A DNA stretch of 26,328 bases, from assembly GCA_964458325.1 (NCBI GenBank), contig CAYWIM010000068.1, positions 1-26,328 of the forward strand. Direction: 5' to 3'. Below the pieces are notes generated by a model. The model was not told where the DNA came from. It saw only the letters and a list, made by a program, of their open reading frames with translations, and did not search any database. The DNA is from JAGMXM01 sp964458325. GTDB taxonomy: Bacteria > Verrucomicrobiota > Verrucomicrobiia > Limisphaerales > UBA1319. The position numbers were made by a program, and so were the translations under genes. Shown here piece by piece: positions 7,440 through 15,108 of this stretch (position 1 is its first letter; each line of letters opens with the position of its first letter).

Positions 7440-8912
7440 TCAAGGGCGAATGGAGAGTTCGTAGATCTTCGAGTTGCGCTGGTCGCGATCCGGCAGGGTC
7501 GGGCCCTCGAGAATCGCGGTGTTGCCCTCGAGGCGATAGAGGAATCGGACCCCGGTCATCGGATCCCGGGGGATGGGCACGTCCTGGATTTGGTCGAGCG
7601 AGGCGGGGAGCCGTCGGCCGTGGCCAGCGGCATGAAGCCGGATCGCCTCGACGCATCGCAGCATGGCCACCCGGCGTTCGACAGTCGCATAGCGGCTCGC
7701 CGCTCGAGTGAGGGCCGGCAGGAGCATGCTGGGCAGGATGGACCCGATCGGATCCTGCCTTCGGGCTTCCTGGAGGCCGGCTTCGGCTCGAGCCATGCCG
7801 TCCCGCGCCTCGTGATAAGGCATGGCGAACCATTTGAAGAGGTCGTCCCGCTGGGTGGCGTAGCTTTCGCCGATGTAGCCGGCCAGGGCATCGGCCACGG
7901 GCATTTGGCGGATGTCCTGCCTCGATCGTCCCTGGCGCTCGAGGTGTTCGATGGCTTTCGGGTACGCCGCCAGCCCCGCGGCCGCCGTCACCAGTATCGC
8001 GCTGTCCTCTTCCGGCAGCCACGGGAGAAACGTTCCGGATCCGCCGAACCGCCGGAATTCGCGGACCAACTGTCGCAGGTCGGCCGCCTCGACAGGCCGC
8101 TTCCTGGCTTCCCAGAGCACAGGCATGTGGACATAGAGGAAACAGCGCTCCCAGCGGGTGGCGCTCCAGAGGTTGAGAAAGGCCGGAGGAAGGTCCGACA
8201 GCGCCCAGTAGAGGTTGGGGGCGCCCGGTCGAGCCGCCAGCTCCTCGACGCGATCGAGCATCACATTGGCGATGGCAAGCCCCACCAATCCTTCGATCAG
8301 CGTCGTGCCATTCCCCGTGTGCCGGGCCAGCGTAAAGCCCGCCTTCAGTCGATCGATGGCCTCGAGATAACGCCCCTGGCGGATCCGCAACCGGATCTCG
8401 ATCGCCAGGAGCCGCGAGATGCCCCGCATCTCGGCCAGATGCGGCAGCAAGGCGTTCACCCCTTCCTGGCGGATCGGGATCTCGAAATCGCAGCGCTCAT
8501 GCAGTGTGGCTTTGGCGAATCGATCCAGGTTCGATGCATGCGAAAACACCAACTCCTCGACCGCCTCGATCGGCATCTGGTCGATCGGGAGCTTGAGCCA
8601 TTCCTGGATCTGTTCGCCCTGGTCGCGCCACTTTTCGTTCTGGGTGATCAGGCGCGCCACTTGCTGGTATGCCAGCGCCGCGTTCCCAGGCATCTGGTCG
8701 ATGGTTTCGTGGACGAGCGTGTAGCGCAGGGCAGGGCGCGGCGCCGCCATCGGCTCGAGCGCCATCCGGATGGGCGCCGATGTCGATGCCGCCGATGTGC
8801 TCGACGGGGGCTGGATGGCGGCCAGCGCTGCCCCTGGCGCCTTGACCGGCCCCGGAATGCCCAGGAAATAGCCGATCAGCGCGGGCAGGAGAACAATGAT
8901 AGGGATTTTCAT
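7440..8912 (-). CDS. Exported or membrane-anchored helical protein, pseudopilin-like C terminus
   Basis: A 490-residue protein of unknown function. The N terminus (MKIPIIVLLPALIGYFLG) is a signal peptide or anchor, followed by an Ala/Ser/Pro linker. The body (about 70-420) is almost all helical and TPR-like in look. The C-terminal 70 residues (RLPASLDQI, then PIPRDPMTGVRFLYRL) resemble the C-terminal part of type II secretion pseudopilins, where P-x-DP-x-G motifs are common. The ATG at 8912 overlaps the stop of a 49-codon upstream ORF as ATGA, and GGAAAGGAA lies just upstream. The protein at 9274-10845 has the same layout, so the two are probably distant paralogues arranged divergently. Confidence 0.8.
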   Translation of the reverse strand: MKIPIIVLLPALIGYFLGIPGPVKAPGAALAAIQPPSSTSAASTSAPIRMALEPMAAPRPALRYTLVHETIDQMPGNAALAYQQVARLITQNEKWRDQGEQIQEWLKLPIDQMPIEAVEELVFSHASNLDRFAKATLHERCDFEIPIRQEGVNALLPHLAEMRGISRLLAIEIRLRIRQGRYLEAIDRLKAGFTLARHTGNGTTLIEGLVGLAIANVMLDRVEELAARPGAPNLYWALSDLPPAFLNLWSATRWERCFLYVHMPVLWEARKRPVEAADLRQLVREFRRFGGSGTFLPWLPEEDSAILVTAAAGLAAYPKAIEHLERQGRSRQDIRQMPVADALAGYIGESYATQRDDLFKWFAMPYHEARDGMARAEAGLQEARRQDPIGSILPSMLLPALTRAASRYATVERRVAMLRCVEAIRLHAAGHGRRLPASLDQIQDVPIPRDPMTGVRFLYRLEGNTAILEGPTLPDRDQRNSKIYELSIRP

Positions 8913-9058
8913 GGGAATTTCCTTTCCAGACGTTGACACACATCCTGAACGACATCCTCGGCGGCGGAAGGATCGAGCCATGGAAGGGCATGCAGAACGA
9001 GCGCAGTGCTTTCCCGCTCGAACCATCGTCCCGGCTCTTGAGCGTCGATCGAATTCAT
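8909..9058 (-). CDS. 49-codon ORF resembling the N terminus of an ECF sigma factor (stub)
   Basis: A small ORF with an ATG at 9058, a good AGGAG ribosome-binding site 7 nt upstream (9066-9070 on this strand) and a stop overlapping the next start by 4 nt. The sequence contains RWFERESTALVLHALPWL then AAEDVVQDVCQRLER; the second part matches the (A/D)AEDVVQExFxRLW pattern of sigma-70 region 2. Full ECF factors are about 170-200 residues, so regions 2.3 to 4 are missing. It may be a decayed sigma gene kept as a leader peptide that couples translation of the downstream membrane protein, or a real short protein. The reading frame, ribosome-binding site and overlap are seen directly; the sigma relationship is an inference from a short match. 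Confidence 0.6.
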   Translation of the reverse strand: MNSIDAQEPGRWFERESTALVLHALPWLDPSAAEDVVQDVCQRLERKFP

Positions 9059-9273
9059 TGCCACACTCCTATTCTATAACGCCGCCGCTAGCTTTGTTGA
9101 ACTGATTTTGACTTCCCGCCGTTGGCCGGCCCCAGCTGCCATTGCCGGTGTTCGAGTTGGACAGCCCAGGAGTCGATTCCTCACCGAGAAATGCAAATTG
9201 TTTTTTGCCCGCTCTAACACTCCCGGAACCCAGCATTGTCCAACGAAGGAGTTGTGGAATAATCGATCTCGAA

Positions 9274-10845
9274 ATGTCATCCGATCCAGACACAACAGGG
9301 GATCAAAGCCGAAGCCGCTCTTACTACCGGTTTTTGTTTCTCACCGCCGGCCTGGTCGCGCTGGGGGTTGGGATCCACATGGTCGAGTTCGGCCGCGGCC
9401 ATCATGCCTGGAGCCAATACCTGCGCACTCGCCCGAGCCCGGACATCCCGTTGGATTGGCAAGCCTACATCCCCCCATCAGTGCCCGACGACCAGAACTT
9501 CGCCTTGACGCCGTTCCTCCGGCCCCTGTCCGATTTCGAGCCTGGCACCCAGCGATGGCGGGATCCAGAGGCCGTGGAACGGATCCAGAAGGATTTCGGG
9601 GCCCCATATGTCTGGGATGATCGCTCTATCTTGTTCGATCATTGGCTCAAAGAGGGACGCATCGAGCCTTCGGAATGGCTGCGCATCAATGCCGGGCAGC
9701 TGGATAAAGCGGTCGGGAACGCGCCTGCAATCCCGGAATCCTCCCCCATGACGAACCGGGCGGAGGCAGCCCTGGAATTGCTGGCCTGGCTCGAGCCGTT
9801 CGCCCCCGTCTTCGCCGAACTCCGTGAGGCCAGCCGCCGTCCTCATGCCCGATTCAATCTCCGATACGAGCAAGCCCCGCTTCTCTCGATGCCGCTGCCG
9901 CACCTTTCCGTTGTGAAGAAGGCAGGCCTGATGCTCGAATGGCGGGCGGTGGCGCGGCTCGATCTGGGCCAGACCGAGGCTGCATTTGAAGACCTCCTCC
10001 TGCTCGGATCCTTGGCCCATTCCATCCGCGACGAACCCGTGCTCATCTCGCATCTCGTCCGCGTGGCTGCCATCCGGGCCGCCGTCCAGGTGGTCAGCCA
10101 GGGATTGGTTGACCGGCGATGGTCAGCCGGCCAGCTCCGCCAGATCGAGGCGCAGCTTGCCCCCCTCCAGCTCATCGCTGAATGCCGCCATGCCCTCCAA
10201 GCCGAACGCGCCGGCGGTTTGCGGATGATCGATCAGGTCCAGCACCAGCGCGCGCTGCTCTTCCATATGGCGGATGACGATTCGTCCCAAGCCTGGGTCC
10301 CGGGAACCCTGGCGCGCCTGGTTCCTGCCGGATGGTTCGATCTCGAGAAGAGAAACTACGCGCATGGTTTCGATCTGTTGCTCGAGAAAAGCCTCGAGCC
10401 CGACGCCCGCCGCGTCGATCCGGCCGGCCTGGCCGAGTTCGAGCAGCACCTGGACCATCTCGGCTTGGACAACCACTTGATGCGGCACCGCTTTTTCCTG
10501 TCCGTGCTGCTCTCGCCCATGACCAAAGCCATCCAACGCTCCGCCCACACCCAAACGCTGGTCGATCTGGCCCGGATCGCATCCGCCCTCGAGCAGCACC
10601 GCCAAGACCATGGCGCCTATCCCGGCCGCCTCGATGCCTTGGTCCCGACCTGCCTCGATCCTCTGCCCGCCGATCGGATCACCGGCCAATCCCTCGAGTA
10701 CCGCAAGACCGAGCCCGGCGGTTTTCTCCTGTATGCCGCGGGCTGGAACGGGCGCGACGACGGAGGCCAGATCGGTCTTCACAAAAACAAATCGCCCAAC
10801 CTGGACGAGGGCGACTGGATCTGGCCCAGGCCGCCCGGGCAGTGA
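9274..10845 (+). CDS. Membrane-anchored protein with pseudopilin-like C terminus, function unknown
   Basis: A 523-residue protein. After a short charged N terminus comes one hydrophobic segment (FLFLTAGLVALGVGIHMV, about residues 18-36), then a long mostly helical region (about 90-440), then a C-terminal module (LARIASALEQHRQDHGAYPG, then LDALVP, DPLPADRITGQSLEYRK and LLYAAGWNGRDDGG) typical of pseudopilin-like domains in Verrucomicrobiota proteins. It is transcribed divergently from the related minus-strand protein ending at 7440. The start is uncertain: AGGAG at 9247-9251 is 22 nt before this ATG, and there is no ATG, GTG or TTG in frame at normal spacing, so the site may be fortuitous. An upstream in-frame ATG at 9142 seems too far out. 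Confidence 0.82.
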   Translation: MSSDPDTTGDQSRSRSYYRFLFLTAGLVALGVGIHMVEFGRGHHAWSQYLRTRPSPDIPLDWQAYIPPSVPDDQNFALTPFLRPLSDFEPGTQRWRDPEAVERIQKDFGAPYVWDDRSILFDHWLKEGRIEPSEWLRINAGQLDKAVGNAPAIPESSPMTNRAEAALELLAWLEPFAPVFAELREASRRPHARFNLRYEQAPLLSMPLPHLSVVKKAGLMLEWRAVARLDLGQTEAAFEDLLLLGSLAHSIRDEPVLISHLVRVAAIRAAVQVVSQGLVDRRWSAGQLRQIEAQLAPLQLIAECRHALQAERAGGLRMIDQVQHQRALLFHMADDDSSQAWVPGTLARLVPAGWFDLEKRNYAHGFDLLLEKSLEPDARRVDPAGLAEFEQHLDHLGLDNHLMRHRFFLSVLLSPMTKAIQRSAHTQTLVDLARIASALEQHRQDHGAYPGRLDALVPTCLDPLPADRITGQSLEYRKTEPGGFLLYAAGWNGRDDGGQIGLHKNKSPNLDEGDWIWPRPPGQ

Positions 10846-10853
10846 GCAACAAA

Positions 10854-10884
10854 CAATGGGGTCTAAATATAGATGACCCCATTG
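10854..10884. terminator. Perfect inverted repeat between convergent genes, likely bidirectional terminator
   Basis: CAATGGGGTC (10854-10863) and GACCCCATTG (10875-10884) form a perfect 10-bp stem with an AT-rich 11-nt loop. It sits 8 nt after the stop of the + gene and 18 nt after the stop of the convergent - gene. There is no long T-tract on either side, so classic Rho-independent action is not assured; the position is the main argument. An alternative is a small mobile palindrome. Confidence 0.6.
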
Positions 10885-10902
10885 CCTGTTCGCCGGCAGG
10901 AG

Positions 10903-12177
10903 TCACGGCGCGTTCAGCTCGAACAGCCGCTCGTCCTTGTCGATGCAGGCCCGGGCCTGAATCACAGCGAGGGGATTGTCCCGGGTGATGGGCTCGGCCG
11001 ACTCGTAGTTCCGCATCCGGCAGCCCACCATGCTGATCGTCAGCCGCTGGCTGCCTCGAACCCAGAGGAAATCCTGCGAGCGCCCCAGGTTGCTCAATGC
11101 CGAGTTGCCGCCCGAGAATGCCTCGACATTCGAGAGCGCCGTGTGCCCCTGGCCCTCGATGATCAGGGGATGGATGTCCCGGACCGACGGCCCCGTGTTG
11201 GCGATGATCGATCCCTGGGCGATCTGCCAGTTCCGATTGAACGTGCTGTCGCCCTGCTTCTGGATCCCAACGGTCACGCAATCGAGGTTGAAACTGGTCA
11301 GCTGCCCATACGTGGCCGGCCCGAGCCACACCCCGCCATACGCACCGAACGTGAAGACATCCATCAGGACCGCATTGTCTGTGTGATCGATCGCATAGGT
11401 GAACGTCCGCCGCGCCACCACGGCGTCGATGACCGCCCGGCTGAATCCGCCCCGGATGAACCGCTGGTTGGCCGGATTCACATGGCAGTGCAGCACGCGC
11501 GGGATGTCATAGCAGTAGTCGATTCGGATGAACTCGCCGCTCAACGGGTACCCGTAGCAATGCTCGATCAGAACCTGCTCGCACGGGTTGCGCCGCGCGG
11601 CCCGGAAATCCATCGCCAGGTATTCCCCGAAAAAGGTCAGGCAAGAGAGCGTTACTCCCTGGGCCGGGCGATCGGGCGAGACCCGGATCGTGGCTGGGTA
11701 AGCAATGATCTTTGCCGGATCATGCAGCGTCTGGTTCGGATACCAGAACTGGATGCCGCGGACCTGGGTGGCGCCTTCCACGGTCAGGAAAGGGCGGTTG
11801 GTGTCGGTGATCTGGAGCACGCTTCCGACCGGGTGCGGCCGTTCCGGGTGCCTGGTTCCGCGTCCCACGGGCCCATGGATGCCGATCAGCGACACGTTGC
11901 GCCGGAGGACCAGACCGCTGGCCACCGGGTAGGGCGTGTCGGCTGGCTCGATCCAGATCGCCGCTCCGCTCGAAGCTGCGGCATCGATGGCCGTTTGCAG
12001 CAAATCCCGATTGACAGCCGGCGGATTCGTGGGGCTCACCCCGATCTCACGGATGCCGCGGCCGGGAAATCCCTGGCCGCTTGCATTCGCCCCCATTCCT
12101 GTCCAGTGGAACAGCAACAGCCAAATGATCAAACCGGTTCGGCTGCCGCCTCCGCTCGCCCGCCCACGCGATGTCAT
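10903..12177 (-). CDS. Secreted right-handed beta-helix protein (pectate-lyase-like / GH55-like fold)
   Basis: A 424-residue protein with a signal peptide (GLIIWLLLFHWTGMGANA) and then a region typical of pectin-lyase-fold proteins: INxDLLQTAIDAA-like opening (NRDLLQTAIDAAASSGAAIW), VLRRNVSLIGIHG and short repetitive strand units such as GIQFWYP, LSCLTFFGEYLAM, VLIEHCYGYP and VLHCHVNP. This opening is shared by GH55, GH28-like and phage tailspike proteins. The ATG at 12177 is chosen because an AGGAGGAG site lies just upstream. It is divergent from a rhamnosidase operon, so a role in handling plant polysaccharide outside the cytoplasm is plausible. I cannot identify catalytic residues, and a pure binding role is possible. 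Confidence 0.78.
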   Translation of the reverse strand: MTSRGRASGGGSRTGLIIWLLLFHWTGMGANASGQGFPGRGIREIGVSPTNPPAVNRDLLQTAIDAAASSGAAIWIEPADTPYPVASGLVLRRNVSLIGIHGPVGRGTRHPERPHPVGSVLQITDTNRPFLTVEGATQVRGIQFWYPNQTLHDPAKIIAYPATIRVSPDRPAQGVTLSCLTFFGEYLAMDFRAARRNPCEQVLIEHCYGYPLSGEFIRIDYCYDIPRVLHCHVNPANQRFIRGGFSRAVIDAVVARRTFTYAIDHTDNAVLMDVFTFGAYGGVWLGPATYGQLTSFNLDCVTVGIQKQGDSTFNRNWQIAQGSIIANTGPSVRDIHPLIIEGQGHTALSNVEAFSGGNSALSNLGRSQDFLWVRGSQRLTISMVGCRMRNYESAEPITRDNPLAVIQARACIDKDERLFELNAP

Positions 12178-12357
12178 GCCCTCCTCCTTACCGCCCGCGA
12201 TTGACCCAGGCAATCCTTCTGTTCCATCGTGCTCACTCCTCGAGTGGGGCGAGGAAACCGTCGTCTGCTACTCCGCGAGCAGGCAACCATGCGTTCTGCA
12301 CGCCGGTGTTGCGGCAGCGGCTCGCAGTTGGGTATGCTGTCGGCAACAAACTCGATA

Positions 12358-13854
12358 ATGGCCATGAACGCCAAAGCAACCGCCGGCGCCCCCTGCCCAG
12401 TGACACGCCTCAAACCGCTCGGCGCGCGGGTCGGGTTGCTGGCGGTGGGGCATCACACGTACTGGGGGCAGTTCTCGGGGCTCCTGGATGAGATGCACCG
12501 GAAGATCGGCGTGCTGGCTGGGCGGATCCGAGCCCAAGGCATCGAGGTCGAGGAATTCGGGCTCGTGGACGACGCTCCGTCGGCCTGGGCGGCGCTGCCC
12601 CGGGTGAAAGGGGCGGACATCGATCTCCTTTTTGTGGACATGGCGACCTATGCCACCTCGTCAACCTTCGGGGTCATCTGCCGCGAGGTGAATGTGCCCA
12701 TCGTGCTGGTCGCGCTTCAGCCGATGGCCGCCATGGATTATCCGAATGGCACCACCCAGATGCAGCTGGCCAACGACGATTTCTGCTCGGTGCCGGAATT
12801 CACGGGTGTGGCCATCCGGTTTGGCAAGGCGGCGCCGCACGTCATCCTGGGCCATGAAACCGGCGATCCGGAGGCCGAAGCCGAGCTGGCCAGCTGGTGC
12901 GCGATCGCGAAGGTGCTCCACAGCCTGCGCAAGGGCCGGATCGGCCTGATGGGGCACGTGCTCGAGTCTATGTACGACATGCACACCGATCCCACGGCGG
13001 TGACGGCGGCGTTTGGGTGTCACGTGCCGCTGCTCGAGCCCCACGACCTGATGCGCCATTACCAAAAGGCCGAGCGCGCGGCCATCGCCGCCAAGAGGCA
13101 GGCCATCCTCGAATTCTTCGACACGCCCGATCCGAAGAACGATCCCATCACCGAGAAGCTCACCGAGGTGGATCTGGAGACGGCGGCCCGGGCGGCGGTC
13201 GCGCTCGACGGCCTCATTGCGGAGAAAGATCTGACCGGGCTGGCGTACTATTACGAGGCGGATCCGGGCAGCGAGATGCGGACCCTGGTGACGAACCTGA
13301 TCGTCGGCAACTCGATCCTGACTGGAGGCGGGTTCCCGATGTGCGGCGAGTATGACCTGAAGAACTGCATCGCCATGCTCATCTTCGACCGGCTCGGCAT
13401 TGGCGGCAGCTTCGCCGAGTTTCACCCGGTGGATTTTGCTGCCGGCACCGTCCTGGTGGGGCACGATGGGCCGCATCACATCAATATCGCCGATGGCCGG
13501 CCGGCGCTGCGCAGCCTGAAGAAATACCACGGCAAGCCTGGCAGCGGCGCCAGCGTCGAGTTCCGGCTGAAGGAGGGGCCGATCACCATGATGAGCATCG
13601 GCCAGAAGGCGGATGGCAAGTTCAAGTGCGTCATTGCGGAAGGGATGTCGGAGCGCCGGCCGATCCCGCCGACGGGCAACACCAACACGCACGGCCGGTT
13701 TGGCCGGGATGTTCGGTCGTTCCTGCGCGACTGGGTGAGGGAAGGCCCGACGCATCATTTCGCCCTGGGCATTGGGCATCACGCGGAGACGCTGGCTCGA
13801 GTGGGAGGCTGCCTGGGCCTGGAGGCGGTCGTGGTGCGGCGGCATGAGGACTGA
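12358..13854 (+). CDS. L-arabinose/L-fucose isomerase family protein
   Basis: A 498-residue cytoplasmic enzyme of the ketol-isomerase family that includes AraA and FucI, which convert aldoses to ketoses with a divalent metal. The N-terminal Rossmann-like half (VGLLAVGHHTYW to IVLVALQP) and the C-terminal catalytic half are both complete. Candidate metal and acid-base residues are E300 (YYYEADPG), E331 (PMCGEYDLKN), His in GHDGPHH (369-374) and His in HHFALGIGHH (466-475), in the order of E. coli AraA E306, E333, H350 and H450. No clear ribosome-binding site is seen; another ATG two codons in is equally possible. It is 9 nt upstream of an MFS transporter and two genes from a GH106 rhamnosidase, so the substrate could be L-rhamnose, L-arabinose or L-fucose. 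Confidence 0.87.
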   Translation: MAMNAKATAGAPCPVTRLKPLGARVGLLAVGHHTYWGQFSGLLDEMHRKIGVLAGRIRAQGIEVEEFGLVDDAPSAWAALPRVKGADIDLLFVDMATYATSSTFGVICREVNVPIVLVALQPMAAMDYPNGTTQMQLANDDFCSVPEFTGVAIRFGKAAPHVILGHETGDPEAEAELASWCAIAKVLHSLRKGRIGLMGHVLESMYDMHTDPTAVTAAFGCHVPLLEPHDLMRHYQKAERAAIAAKRQAILEFFDTPDPKNDPITEKLTEVDLETAARAAVALDGLIAEKDLTGLAYYYEADPGSEMRTLVTNLIVGNSILTGGGFPMCGEYDLKNCIAMLIFDRLGIGGSFAEFHPVDFAAGTVLVGHDGPHHINIADGRPALRSLKKYHGKPGSGASVEFRLKEGPITMMSIGQKADGKFKCVIAEGMSERRPIPPTGNTNTHGRFGRDVRSFLRDWVREGPTHHFALGIGHHAETLARVGGCLGLEAVVVRRHED

Positions 13855-13863
13855 GCCTGCTTG

Positions 13864-15108
13864 ATGAACGCCAGCCGGCCAGAAACGGGCACAGTTCCTC
13901 GGATCGCCTGGGTGCTCTGCGGCCTGCTGTTTGGGGCCACGGCCCTCAGTTTTCTCGACCGGCAGGTGCTCTCTGTGCTCGCGCCGTCGCTGACCGAGGA
14001 CCTGGGCATGAGCAACACGCAGTATGCGCGCGTGGTGTCAGCCTTTGTCTTCGCCTACACGATCATGTTCGCGGCGGGCGGATGGCTGGTGGACCGGCTC
14101 GGGACCGTGCGCGGGCTCGCCCTGGCGGTGGCGGTGTGGTCCCTGGCAAGCGCGGGCCATGCGCTGGCGGCGGGCGCCCTCGGGTTGGGAGTGGCGCGGT
14201 TCGTGCTCGGGCTGGGCGAGGGGGCGTGTTTTCCGGGGGCGACCAAGGGGGCGGTCGAGTGGTTTCCGCCACACAAGCGCAACCTGGCGATCGGGATTGC
14301 GATTGGGGGCTCGGCATTCGGGGCGGTGTTGGCGCCGCCGGTGACGGCGTGGCTGGCGGTGCGATTCGGCTGGCGCGGCGCGTTCGTGGCGACGGGCGCG
14401 ATCGGCGCGCTGTGGGTGGCCGTCTGGCTGGCGGCAGGACGCTGGGCGCCTGCCCCTTATGCGGACCGCGAGCCTGAGCATTCGCCCCGGGCCATCGCTT
14501 GGGGCGAGATCTTCCGGCACCCGGCCACGTGGCGCGTGATGGTGGCGCGGTTCTGTTTCGATCCGGTATTTTACTTCTACATGTTCTGGATCCCGCAATA
14601 TTTGTCACGCGAGCGGGGATTCTCGCTCGAGGAAATCGGCCGGTATTACTGGATCCCGTTTCTCGCGTTGGGCTTGAGCAACATCGCGAGCGGCCGCCTG
14701 GGCGATCTTCTTTTGCAGCGCGGGTGGAGCGCGACGGCCTCGCGGCGGACGCTGCTGGGCGCCGCCGCCCTTCTGACGCCCGTCTCGTGTCTGGTGATTT
14801 TCACGCCGAGCGCAGTCTGGGCGATCGCGCTGATGGCGGTGCTGATGGCCGCGCACGGCCTGTGGATCTGCAACTACGTCGCCCTTATTGGCGATCATTT
14901 CCCGTCGCGCGTCATGGCGACGGTATTCGGTCTGACCGGCACCGTAGGCGGCACGGCCGGCATCATCGCCAACATGGCCACCGGCCCCGTGGTGGACCAG
15001 CACGGTTTCGCACCGATTTTCATCGGCACGTCGTTCCTTTATCCGCTGGCGCTGGTCGTCCTGCTCACGATCCCGCGCTCGGCCGCCGCATCGGAGACAA
15101 GATCATGA
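13864..15108 (+). CDS. MFS transporter, hexuronate/ACS family (ExuT-like)
   Basis: A 414-residue, about twelve-helix inner-membrane symporter of the anion:cation symporter (ACS) branch. Typical motifs are LSFLDRQVLSVLAP in helix 1, GGWLVDRLGTVRGLAL (the DRxG loop between helices 2 and 3), LGLGEGACFPGATKGAVEWF in helix 4 and KRNLAIGIAIGGSAFG in helix 5. Relatives import hexuronates such as galacturonate, or other sugar acids, driven by protons. A TTG one codon earlier could also start the protein; I chose the ATG. It is 9 nt after the isomerase gene and its stop overlaps the GH106 start as ATGA, so the three are one operon. It probably imports the sugar released by the rhamnosidase or the accompanying uronic acid. 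Confidence 0.9.
   Translation: MNASRPETGTVPRIAWVLCGLLFGATALSFLDRQVLSVLAPSLTEDLGMSNTQYARVVSAFVFAYTIMFAAGGWLVDRLGTVRGLALAVAVWSLASAGHALAAGALGLGVARFVLGLGEGACFPGATKGAVEWFPPHKRNLAIGIAIGGSAFGAVLAPPVTAWLAVRFGWRGAFVATGAIGALWVAVWLAAGRWAPAPYADREPEHSPRAIAWGEIFRHPATWRVMVARFCFDPVFYFYMFWIPQYLSRERGFSLEEIGRYYWIPFLALGLSNIASGRLGDLLLQRGWSATASRRTLLGAAALLTPVSCLVIFTPSAVWAIALMAVLMAAHGLWICNYVALIGDHFPSRVMATVFGLTGTVGGTAGIIANMATGPVVDQHGFAPIFIGTSFLYPLALVVLLTIPRSAAASETRS

Noticed and set aside
9070..9104. Possible promoter (TTCAAC, 17 nt, TATAGAAT) on minus before the sigma-like stub
   Set aside because: The -10 would place the transcript start inside the ribosome-binding site; weak -35.
10873..12204. A 443-codon open frame on + opposite the beta-helix protein
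   Set aside because: Antisense shadow; the minus frame has a signal peptide, a strong AGGAGGAG site and beta-helix motifs.
12309..12338. Possible sigma-70 promoter (TTGCGG, 18 nt, TATGCT) before the isomerase gene
   Set aside because: Only 3 of 6 and 4 of 6 consensus matches; not distinguishable from chance in GC-rich DNA and the host's promoter consensus is unknown.
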